Source: Candidatus Bathycorpusculum sp.
Lineage (GTDB): Archaea; Thermoproteota; Bathyarchaeia; Bathyarchaeales; Bathycorpusculaceae
Assembly (NCBI GenBank): GCA_009779045.1
Contig: WREZ01000051.1
Location: forward strand, 1 to 7,924
Direction: 5' to 3'
Length of the DNA: 7,924 bases
Position 1 is the first letter of the stretch, and each line of letters starts with the position of its first letter. Below, piece after piece: positions 1-5,542 of the stretch. The position numbers and the translations under genes are program-made. Below the pieces are notes generated by a model, which had not been told where the DNA came from, made no database searches, and saw only the letters and a list, made by a program, of their open reading frames with translations.

Positions 1-1
1 T

Positions 2-151
2 AACCCTGGCACACCTTTGGATCCAGACCAGCAAGCAGGTTTTAACTTGGTAGAACTTATCGTAATCACCACAATAGCCGTCATAATAGCCGTTGCAGCA
101 ACTTTGTTAATACTTAGAAAACAGTTAACACAAAAAACATTTGCACAATAA
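2..151 (+). CDS. C-terminal end of a membrane-anchored protein (partial)
   Basis: The reading frame is open from the window edge and closes with TAA at 149-151, giving the last 49 residues. No ATG or GTG lies in this frame, so this is a tail and not a small gene. It starts with a Pro/Asp/Gln-rich stretch (NPGTPLDPDQQ). A single hydrophobic helix of about 22 residues follows (from LVELIVITT to LLIL), then a short basic tail (RKQLTQK). This layout fits an extracellular protein held by a C-terminal membrane helix with its last residues in the cytoplasm, as in many archaeal surface proteins. The segment GFNLVELIVI also resembles the start of a type IV pilin helix, which would be out of place here. 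The function of the main body cannot be told from this fragment. Confidence 0.7.
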   Translation, partial: NPGTPLDPDQQAGFNLVELIVITTIAVIIAVAATLLILRKQLTQKTFAQ

Positions 152-304
152 AATACAAGCCTCACTACAAAACACTAATTGTGTCAGATTTATTTCGTGA
201 CATGATATGTTTTTAGTTCACGTTAAAACTTGTGGATTTGTTGTTGTAGTATTGTTGTAATGCTGCAGGCAGTTTTTGCAGTGCTAATTGTGTATGTGAA
301 AAAG
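152..304. other. Convergent intergenic region with terminator-like elements
   Basis: These 153 bases lie between two convergent genes and hold no convincing ORF. For the plus-strand gene there is a T5 run at 210-214, near short inverted repeats: TGTCA 182-186 with TGACA 198-202, and CGTGA 196-200 with TCACG 218-222. For the minus-strand thyA, the T5 run at 299-303 sits directly after the stop codon. The 10-mer CTAATTGTGT occurs twice (175-184 and 284-293); I assign it no role. The plus strand is G/T-rich from about 225 to 300. Confidence 0.5.
299..303 (-). terminator. T-run terminator after thyA
   Basis: Read on the minus strand, a run of five T follows the thyA stop codon after two bases. 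Archaeal RNA polymerase often terminates at such runs without a hairpin. The run is short, so this is a weak call. Confidence 0.35.
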
Positions 305-1027
305 TTATGGTTGTTTTTGGTTTGTTATTGTTTGGGCTATGCGTTTTGTGTTGTCTTTGGGTTCTAGTAGTTCTTTGATTAGGTTGTATTGGCGTTGGTA
401 TATGTGGCAGTTTTTGCTGTGGAAGATTAGTTTTCCGGTTTTTAGGGATAGGCCGCTTTTTTCGTTTATTTCGTTTACGAAGGCTTCATTGAAAAGTTGT
501 ATACCGGCAATGTTTGCGGGTAGTCCACCAAAGGCGTCCCAGCTGCGGAAGTAGCAGGTTAGGTGTAGTTTGTTGTCTGAGATTTCGGTGTCTATTATGC
601 TTAGGCAGGGGGGTTCGCTTTTTTTGTTGTTTTCGTCGAATTTTTTGATGTCTGTGGGGAGGCGGATTACCATGGTGACTTGGCGGTCTTTTTGTTCTTC
701 AGAGTAGCGTTTTATGGCTTCTTCAATTTGGTTAATAGGATGATTTAATCGACTGCCGTAAGTGTATGTTTCATCTTCCTGTTTTTCTCCACACCAGAGG
801 TATTCAAGGGCGTATCCTTGAACGTATTTGAAGTCGCATGAGGCTTTATCACTTACTAGAGGTCTGTTCTCGGGGTGCTCGATTTCAATTGTAAGATTTA
901 ATTTTTTAGTTTCAGTTTCCTCAGAACCAAACCCGACAGGAAAAATGTCGCCTTCATACCAAATTCTGTTTAAAGCCTTAAACCAGGCATCAGGACAATC
1001 AAACGCTGAAATCTTTAAATGCTTCAT
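305..1027 (-). CDS. thyA: Thymidylate synthase, archaeal (methanogen) type
   Basis: Predicted cytoplasmic enzyme of 240 residues that makes dTMP from dUMP by reductive methylation with a folate or methanopterin one-carbon donor. The catalytic cysteine is C141 in PPCL. The phosphate-binding and nucleotide-binding segment RSWDAFGGLPANI is at 161-173. The cysteine-to-RS spacing (20) and the cysteine-to-Asn spacing in P-x-NI (31) equal those of C146, R166 and N177 in E. coli ThyA. A HIY motif at 208-210 matches the H-x-Y that binds the sugar. The protein is shorter than bacterial ThyA, as expected for the archaeal family. I chose the ATG at 1025-1027 because GGAG lies 7 bases upstream; an in-frame ATG at 1046-1048 would add MDCWRIC without such a site. 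Asn codons in the second half are almost all AAC. Confidence 0.85.
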   Translation of the reverse strand: MKHLKISAFDCPDAWFKALNRIWYEGDIFPVGFGSEETETKKLNLTIEIEHPENRPLVSDKASCDFKYVQGYALEYLWCGEKQEDETYTYGSRLNHPINQIEEAIKRYSEEQKDRQVTMVIRLPTDIKKFDENNKKSEPPCLSIIDTEISDNKLHLTCYFRSWDAFGGLPANIAGIQLFNEAFVNEINEKSGLSLKTGKLIFHSKNCHIYQRQYNLIKELLEPKDNTKRIAQTITNQKQP

Positions 1028-1034
1028 GCAAATT

Positions 1035-1038
1035 CTCC
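1035..1038 (-). promoter_or_regulatory. Ribosome binding site that decides the thyA start
   Basis: GGAG on the minus strand, 7 bases before the ATG at 1027. It favours this start over the upstream in-frame ATG at 1048. Confidence 0.55.
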
Positions 1039-1080
1039 AACAGTCCACACAGACAGGACGTATTAAAGGTATATTTCTCT

Positions 1081-1089
1081 AAATATAAG
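1081..1089 (-). promoter_or_regulatory. TATA-like promoter element of thyA
   Basis: The minus strand reads CTTATATTT, about 55 bases before the thyA ATG. A start site about 25 bases downstream would leave a leader of roughly 30-35 bases. A second AT-rich stretch (AAATATACC, about 1068-1076) is an alternative. Confidence 0.4.
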
Positions 1090-1160
1090 TCTACGGTTTA
1101 AACACGTAAAACAGAAAGAAAAACAACAACTAACTACAAAGAAACTAGGTTAAAAGTTAC

Positions 1161-1166
1161 AAAAAA
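1161..1166 (-). terminator. T-run terminator after the thermosome gene
   Basis: On the minus strand T6, preceded by CTTC, begins 11 bases after the thermosome stop codon. This supports separate transcription of thyA, which has its own TATA-like element downstream of it. Confidence 0.45.
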
Positions 1167-1177
1167 GAAGTTTGAGG

Positions 1178-2854
1178 TTAGTAGGGCATTCCGCCCATAC
1201 CACCCATACCCATGCCACCCATACCGCCCATGCCACCCATTCCTCCTGGGGGTGCTGGAGGCATTTTGCTGCCTTTGATACTGATTAAGTCATCAATTTT
1301 AAGTATCATGTTGGTAGCTTCTGTGGCTGATTTAATAACTTGTTGTTTAACGCGTAAGGGTTCAAGAATCATTTTCTCACACATACAAGTGATTTTGCCT
1401 GTGTCAACATCTATGCCCATGCTTTTGCCGTTTGCTTTCTCGTGTTCGCTACGTAATGCAACCATGATGTCAATGGGGTCTAAACCAGCGTTTTCTGCAA
1501 GAGTTAAAGGAATTGCCTCTATAGCATCAGCGAAGGCTTCAATTGCAAGTTGCTCACGTCCACCCACTTTAACTGCGTATGCACGTAAACCTTTTGCTAG
1601 TTCAGCCTCTGTTGCGCCACCACCTGCAGCGATTTTACCGTCTTCAATTACGTTGCGGACAACACATAAGCCGTCATGTAGGCTGCGTTCAGCTTCGTCA
1701 ATTACATGGTTTGATGCACCACGAATAACTATAGTTACTGCCTTAGGATTCTTGCAGTCACGGATGTAGAGAAGTTTATCATCGCCAATTTTAACTTCTT
1801 CAACACGTTTAGCATGACCTAAAATGTCTGCGGTTAAGTCTTTTACGCTTGCAGCAATACTTCCACCGGTTGCACGAGCAAGCTTTTCAATATCACCACT
1901 ACTTACGCTTTTAACAGTCAAAATGCCAGCCTTTCCAAGAAAATGCAAAGCCATATCATCAACGCCTTTTTCACAGAAAACAACATTCGCACCAGACTTT
2001 TGTATGGAGATAACCATGTCTTTTATCATACGTTCTTCTTCATCTAAGAAGAGCTGCATTTGATCTGGACTTTCAATGTTAATTTTAGCATCAAACTCTG
2101 TTTTCTCTATCTCAAGCTTAGCATTAAGAAGCGCAATTTTAGCATCATCAATAATTTTTGGCATCTGAGAACTGGCTACTTCCTTATCAAGAACCATACC
2201 CTTAACAAGCTCAGACTCATCAAGACTTTTACCATGCTTTTTAACCACTTTAATTAAATCAAGATCAGCCTTATAGACACCGTCAACTTTTTCAGCAACC
2301 TGCTTAACAGCATCAACTAGCAACTCTGTAAAATGATCCTGAGCAATGTTAATCCCTTTACTATTAAGAGAAGTCATAGCTATTTTTCGAATAGTTGCAT
2401 CATCATCGAAAGCTACAGGCATAGCAACAGAGTCAAGAATCTCTTGAGCCTTCTCACTTGCCTTCTTAAAACCATCAATAATAACAATCGGATGCACATT
2501 TCTATCCAATAAACTCTCAGCCTTAGAAAGCAACTCACCAGACAAAACAACCGCCGTAGTAGTACCATCACCCACCTCGTTATCCTGAGCTTTAGCAACC
2601 TCTACAAGCATTTTCGCCGCTGGATGCTGAACATCAAGCTCCTTCATGATAGTCGCACCATCATTAGTAATAGCTATATCACCCATGCCCGTTACAAGCA
2701 TTTTATCCATGCCACGAGGCCCTAAGGTTGTTTTCACAGTTTCAGCTACAACTTTTGCAGCCATAATATTACTTCTTTGAGCTTCACGTCCAATTGTTCT
2801 TCCAGTACCTTCCTTTAGCACTAGAATTGGAACTTGTCCACCTTGTGTCGACAT
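1178..2854 (-). CDS. Thermosome subunit (group II chaperonin)
   Basis: A 558-residue subunit of the ATP-driven cytosolic double-ring chaperonin (TCP-1/CCT family) that folds proteins inside a cavity closed by its own built-in lid. Family signatures are all present: [10 protein letters not shown] at 44-53, NDGATIM at 64-70, GDGTT at 95-99 with the ATP/Mg-binding aspartate D96, the apical domain at about 215-365, GGGATE at 411-416 and ENAGLDP at 454-460. The C-terminus is a flexible Gly/Met tail that ends in PY. The start is set at the second in-frame ATG (2852-2854). It yields the usual [14 protein letters not shown] N-terminus, and GGTGA lies 5 bases upstream; the ATG at 2872 lacks both. The gene has its own promoter with an inverted repeat near the predicted transcription start. 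Asn codons shift from mostly AAT in the first two thirds to only AAC in the last third. One subunit is seen; others may lie elsewhere. Confidence 0.96.
   Translation of the reverse strand: MSTQGGQVPILVLKEGTGRTIGREAQRSNIMAAKVVAETVKTTLGPRGMDKMLVTGMGDIAITNDGATIMKELDVQHPAAKMLVEVAKAQDNEVGDGTTTAVVLSGELLSKAESLLDRNVHPIVIIDGFKKASEKAQEILDSVAMPVAFDDDATIRKIAMTSLNSKGINIAQDHFTELLVDAVKQVAEKVDGVYKADLDLIKVVKKHGKSLDESELVKGMVLDKEVASSQMPKIIDDAKIALLNAKLEIEKTEFDAKINIESPDQMQLFLDEEERMIKDMVISIQKSGANVVFCEKGVDDMALHFLGKAGILTVKSVSSGDIEKLARATGGSIAASVKDLTADILGHAKRVEEVKIGDDKLLYIRDCKNPKAVTIVIRGASNHVIDEAERSLHDGLCVVRNVIEDGKIAAGGGATEAELAKGLRAYAVKVGGREQLAIEAFADAIEAIPLTLAENAGLDPIDIMVALRSEHEKANGKSMGIDVDTGKITCMCEKMILEPLRVKQQVIKSATEATNMILKIDDLISIKGSKMPPAPPGGMGGMGGMGGMGMGGMGGMPY
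1187..1246 (-). repeat. GGM repeat tract at the thermosome C-terminus
   Basis: Imperfect 9-bp repeats encode GGM four times, one shortened GM unit, then GGM twice more, before the final PY. Such tails point into the folding chamber in group II chaperonins. The shortened unit looks like loss of one glycine codon, possibly by slippage. Confidence 0.85.
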
Positions 2855-2859
2855 AATAT

Positions 2860-2864
2860 TCACC
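2860..2864 (-). promoter_or_regulatory. Ribosome binding site of the thermosome gene
   Basis: GGTGA on the minus strand, 5 bases before the ATG at 2854, complementary to the end of archaeal 16S rRNA. It favours this start over the ATG at 2872. Confidence 0.65.
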
Positions 2865-2878
2865 AAATACATTATTAT

Positions 2879-2894
2879 CTAAATTAAGATTTAG
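2879..2894. promoter_or_regulatory. Inverted repeat at the thermosome transcription start (candidate operator)
   Basis: CTAAAT and ATTTAG form a perfect 6-bp inverted repeat around a 4-base spacer. It lies about 25-40 bases downstream of the TATA box, thus at or just after the predicted transcription start. Archaeal heat-shock repressors bind in such positions, so this may be an operator. It could also be chance in AT-rich DNA. Confidence 0.35.
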
Positions 2895-2917
2895 TGAATT
2901 GGAACAAGCAAAAACAA

Positions 2918-2927
2918 CATATAAATT
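2918..2927 (-). promoter_or_regulatory. TATA box of the thermosome gene
   Basis: The minus strand reads AATTTATATG, preceded by an A-rich stretch (GGGAAAA) that could serve as a BRE. It lies about 65 bases before the ATG at 2854. With initiation about 25 bases downstream, the leader would be roughly 40 bases. Confidence 0.55.
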
Positions 2928-2985
2928 TTTCCCAGCACCACAATGAACAAACAAAAGACTAAACACCAAAAACAAACACCCAACC

Positions 2986-2994
2986 AAAAAAAAA
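2986..2994 (-). terminator. T9 terminator of the GNAT-Sua5 gene
   Basis: The minus strand has T9 preceded by TTTTAA, about 110 bases after the GNAT-Sua5 stop codon and before the thermosome promoter. It is the longest T-run seen in the window and a good candidate for terminating the GNAT-Sua5 transcript. Confidence 0.5.
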
Positions 2995-3030
2995 TTAAAA
3001 CCCACGCTCCACAACACCACACCACACCAA

Positions 3031-3041
3031 GTGTTTAACAC
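3031..3041. repeat. 11-bp palindrome in the GNAT-Sua5 3' region
   Basis: GTGTT-T-AACAC is a perfect palindrome with a single central base. It adjoins a tandem ACACC stretch (3014-3028) in a nearly G-free part of the plus strand. It lies between the GNAT-Sua5 stop codon and its T9 run, so it may shape the 3' end of that transcript. No function is established. Confidence 0.35.
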
Positions 3042-3103
3042 ATTTTCTTTTAAAATACAATTGTCACATAAAATATTCTTACTACTTTCCACAGGTAGTT
3101 GTT

Positions 3104-4654
3104 TTAGGTTTTTATGATGTGGTAACCTGAAGCTTTTCGTAAACGATTCATAACTGCTAAACCCATACCATATAAGGGCACACTTTCTGCCAAAATAACA
3201 TCAACAGAAGTATTGTCAAACTCTCGCAACACTTTAAACAGGTTACTTGCAATTATATCAAGATTAGATCGACTACCCATGGACTTTACTATATATGCAG
3301 GATACTCTTTTTTGGTTTCATCTGTTGCTAATATACCTACTTTTTTACCTTCACAACGGTGGTATTGTTCAGATAAAAAGTTGATTTTAGCAATCATTGA
3401 GGGAATTGAACCGTCAACTAAGAACACTTCTGCATTTGGCGCATAATGCTTATGCATCATACCAGGAGACCGAGCGTATTTAACGGTAACTTCATGCTCT
3501 GAGGAAACAAAGGGATGCAAAACCACATCAGGTAGTACTGTTTGAATAGCTTCAAGAGGCGTTCCACCAGGTCTTAACAATACTGGTGGATTAACACTTA
3601 AATCTAAAACAGTGGATTCCACACCTATACTTGTTTGGCCACCGTCAAGTATTACATCAATCTTACCGTTTAGATCATCGTAAACATGCTGCGCAGTAGT
3701 TGGACTTGGTTTTCCTGAAAGATTAGCACTAGGCGCTGCAATTGGAGTATTACTTTGCTTAATTAAAGATAAGGCAACGGTGTTGTTAGGCATTCGCACA
3801 GCTACTGTGCTTAGACCCGCTGTGGTCTCTTTAGGTATTGCCTCAGAGCGTTTAAGTATCAAAGTTAAGGGACCAGGCCAGAAATGTTTCATTAACACTT
3901 CAGCAGTTTTAGGCACCTCCTTTGCAAGCTTATACACCTGACTAACGTCAGATATGTGCAAAATTGGAGGATTATCCAAAGGCCTATTTTTAGTTTTAAA
4001 CAACGCCAAAACAGCATTATTGTTTAAGGCATCAACACCTAAACCATAAACAGTCTCCGTAGGAAAAGCAACTAACCCACCGCTTTGGATAATTTTTGCA
4101 GCAACTTGAATTTTTTCAGCATCAGGATTTGTTGTATCAACTTTGAGGACCACTGTTTTGAGGACTTGTTTTTGAAGTTTTAACACCGTTGATAACTCAA
4201 TTTGTGGGATAGACATGTTTTTCCAGTAAATGCAAATTAACCAGTTTTTTTCGTCTGATAAGACTTCTTTAAAGCCGTGTTTAGTGTAAAAGTTTACAGT
4301 CCAAAACGCAGCCGTCCAAACACAAACCAAAACTGTTGATGACTCAATAGAAGCTATCAGATATTTGAGCAGCTGCTCACCGTAACCCTTACGTTGATAA
4401 TTCGCAGACACATACATGTGTCGAATTAAGGTAACCTCGTTAACAGTTTTAATCCCTATGACAGCAACTAAAAAACCGTCTTCTTTTAACCCATAAAATT
4501 GAACATCATCTTCTTTAAGCTCCGCAAAAGTTAGACAAGTCTCCTTCCAACCGTTAGAAAAAAGTTTGTTCTCACACGCAACAGCAGCAGCGGCATCATT
4601 AATTAGATTTAAAATAGCATCAAAATCGCTGTCTAACAATAGTTTAGTGAACAT
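3104..4654 (-). CDS. GNAT acetyltransferase-Sua5 (threonylcarbamoyl-AMP synthase) fusion
   Basis: A 516-residue, two-part protein. Residues 1 to about 160 form a GNAT acetyltransferase: the acetyl-CoA loop Q-x-x-G-x-G is at 87-92 (QRKGYG) and NFYTKHGF at 121-128. Residues from about 168 form a complete Sua5. The YrdC domain has FPTETVYGLG at 197-206, KTKNRPLDNP at 220-229, PSANLSGKPSPT at 308-319 and GVESTVLD at 344-351. The C-terminal Sua5 domain has SPGMMHKHYAP at 396-406 and GLAVMNRLRKAS at 498-509. Sua5 makes threonylcarbamoyl-AMP from threonine, bicarbonate and ATP; the KEOPS complex transfers the group to A37 of tRNAs to form t6A. The frame is unbroken. Met147 lies in the C-terminal segment of the GNAT part and has only a weak GGA before it, so two separate genes are unlikely. 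The substrate of the GNAT part is unknown. The start ATG has no strong ribosome binding site. Confidence 0.9.
   Translation of the reverse strand: MFTKLLLDSDFDAILNLINDAAAAVACENKLFSNGWKETCLTFAELKEDDVQFYGLKEDGFLVAVIGIKTVNEVTLIRHMYVSANYQRKGYGEQLLKYLIASIESSTVLVCVWTAAFWTVNFYTKHGFKEVLSDEKNWLICIYWKNMSIPQIELSTVLKLQKQVLKTVVLKVDTTNPDAEKIQVAAKIIQSGGLVAFPTETVYGLGVDALNNNAVLALFKTKNRPLDNPPILHISDVSQVYKLAKEVPKTAEVLMKHFWPGPLTLILKRSEAIPKETTAGLSTVAVRMPNNTVALSLIKQSNTPIAAPSANLSGKPSPTTAQHVYDDLNGKIDVILDGGQTSIGVESTVLDLSVNPPVLLRPGGTPLEAIQTVLPDVVLHPFVSSEHEVTVKYARSPGMMHKHYAPNAEVFLVDGSIPSMIAKINFLSEQYHRCEGKKVGILATDETKKEYPAYIVKSMGSRSNLDIIASNLFKVLREFDNTSVDVILAESVPLYGMGLAVMNRLRKASGYHIIKT
4142..4165. repeat. Short direct repeat in the GNAT-Sua5 linker
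   Basis: TTTGAGGAC occurs at 4142-4150 and 4157-4165, 15 bp apart, so the spacing keeps the frame. It encodes the similar peptides VLK-T-V-VLK-V at residues 164-172, at the junction of the two domains. It may be the trace of a small in-frame duplication. Confidence 0.5.
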
Positions 4655-4724
4655 TTCTTTTTTCGCCTTGCTGCTTTAGTTTAAGCTGAGGTTACAGATT
4701 CTATAAATGTTTATGTTTAGTGAA
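4642..4724. repeat. Two direct copies of GTTTAGTGAA flanking the GNAT-Sua5 promoter
   Basis: The 10-mer occurs at 4642-4651 (the first codons of the gene, as TTCACTAAAC on the minus strand) and at 4715-4724 (just upstream of the TATA element). The copies are 73 bp apart, close to seven helical turns. The 9-mer TTTAGTGAA recurs in the thermosome leader (2890-2898) and inside cobT (6467-6475). A paired regulator site is possible but unproven. Confidence 0.35.
4701..4708 (-). promoter_or_regulatory. TATA-like promoter element of the GNAT-Sua5 gene
   Basis: The minus strand reads ATTTATAG, about 47 bases before the ATG at 4654. Initiation about 25 bases downstream would leave a leader of some 25 bases. 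It is divergent to the promoter of the cob operon. Confidence 0.5.
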
Positions 4725-4742
4725 ACAGCCTTTTGCATTTAG

Positions 4743-4750
4743 TATATGTT
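4743..4750 (+). promoter_or_regulatory. TATA-like promoter element of the dph6-cobT-cobS-cobY operon
   Basis: TATATGTT at 4743-4750 is preceded by TTTAG. A start site about 25 bases downstream (near 4768) leaves about 50 bases before the ATG at 4819. I see no long conserved leader that could hold a cobalamin riboswitch. Confidence 0.45.
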
Positions 4751-4818
4751 ATTATTTTGAAAAGCACTAAACTTAAATCAATTAATCAATGTTAAAAGGT
4801 AGGCAGGTCAGTGAGAAC

Positions 4819-5517
4819 ATGAAAGTAGCAGCTTCGTGGAGCGGTGGTAAGGATAGCGCGTATGCGTTGTATTTGGCAAAACAGCAAGGACACGAAATTG
4901 TTAATCTTTTAACCACTATGTCAAGTGGGGATAAATCAAAGTTTCATATGATACGCTCAGATCTTTTAGACGCACAAGCTGACGCTATAGGTATACCTTT
5001 AATTAAAAAGCAAATAGGTAATGAAACATATGAGCGGGATTTTAAAGCGGCTCTTGCGGAATTAAAAGCTAAAGGTGTTGAGGGACTGGTTACAGGAGAT
5101 ATTTGTGAAGTTGCAGTTCATGAAAAAGGTTGGTTAAATCGTGTTTGTAGTGAAATGGAATTAACGCCTATTAGACCTCTATGGTTAGGAGATACAAAAC
5201 AAATTTATCTTAATTTTATAGAGGCAGGGTTTAGAGCTATAGTTGTTCGCATTAATCCTAGTAAACTTGGCGTAGAATGGCTTGGACGTGTACTTAACAC
5301 GGGATTTTATGAGGACATAATTAAACTGGGCAGTATTGATCCTTGTGGTGAAGGGGGGGAATATCATACTGTAGTTACAGATGGGCCATACTTTAAAAAG
5401 AGGATTGAACTTTTAGAAACACACAAACACAATCCTAAGGGCGTCTTTGACTATTTAGAAGTTAAAGACTTTACACTTAAACCAAAAAATAATAACAACA
5501 ATAATGGTAATGAATAA
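4819..5517 (+). CDS. PP-loop ATPase of the Dph6 (diphthine-ammonia ligase) / COG2102 family
   Basis: A 232-residue, predicted cytoplasmic enzyme. The N-type ATP pyrophosphatase loop SGGKDS is at 8-13, and the family C-terminal motif DPCGEGGEYHT is at 174-184, followed by TDGPYFKKRI. True Dph6 activates diphthine on elongation factor 2 with ATP and amidates it to diphthamide. The length fits the single-domain archaeal form. I chose the ATG at 4819 because MKVAASWSGGKDS is the usual start for this family and GTGAG lies just upstream; the ATG at 4789 would add ten residues and has no such site. The last residues are a run of six Asn (KNNNNNNGNE), probably unstructured. The gene heads an operon with cobT, cobS and cobY, so a role in cobamide synthesis is a real alternative to diphthamide synthesis. 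I therefore give no symbol. Confidence 0.85.
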   Translation: MKVAASWSGGKDSAYALYLAKQQGHEIVNLLTTMSSGDKSKFHMIRSDLLDAQADAIGIPLIKKQIGNETYERDFKAALAELKAKGVEGLVTGDICEVAVHEKGWLNRVCSEMELTPIRPLWLGDTKQIYLNFIEAGFRAIVVRINPSKLGVEWLGRVLNTGFYEDIIKLGSIDPCGEGGEYHTVVTDGPYFKKRIELLETHKHNPKGVFDYLEVKDFTLKPKNNNNNNGNE

Positions 5518-5529
5518 ATGATGATGATG
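5488..5529 (+). repeat. Trinucleotide repeat across the dph6-like/cobT junction
   Basis: Six AAY codons (5488-5505) encode the Asn tail of the ATPase. After its stop codon, four ATG triplets in a row follow (5518-5529). These ATGs are one frame away from cobT and open a 19-codon ORF (5518-5577) that overlaps the cobT start. Such tracts are prone to slippage, which could change the Asn tail or the cobT leader. Confidence 0.6.
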
Positions 5530-5542
5530 AAGGGTTCAAACT

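Noticed and set aside
339..1082. Plus-strand ORFs within 339-554 and 828-1082
   Set aside because: Both are antisense to thyA, whose catalytic residues and spacings are clear on the minus strand.
1212..1769. Plus-strand ORF of 185 codons with a Pro/Met-rich start
   Set aside because: It is antisense to the thermosome gene. The MPPIPP repeats are the reverse reading of the GGM-coding tract, and the strong thermosome match on the other strand explains the region.
2943..3038. Plus-strand ORF of 31 codons, very basic (MNKQKTKHQKQ...)
   Set aside because: It arises from A/C-rich low-complexity DNA, has no ribosome binding site, and a plus-strand reading of the TATA-like sequence at 2919-2927 is too close for a normal start.
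2784..3092. Minus-strand ORF of 102 codons with a hydrophobic stretch
   Set aside because: It runs through the T/G-rich spacer, the thermosome promoter and the first thermosome codons in another frame. The hydrophobic part comes from T-rich DNA, and there is no plausible start signal.
4214..4216. Separate start codon for a stand-alone Sua5 at Met147
   Set aside because: The Met lies within the C-terminal segment of the GNAT domain and is preceded only by a weak GGA; the frame runs through without a stop. A fusion is the simpler reading.
4655..4818. Cobalamin riboswitch upstream of the cob operon
   Set aside because: The 164-base divergent region is AT-rich and must hold two promoters. I see no B12-box-like sequence or space for the large riboswitch fold, which is in any case rare or absent in archaea.
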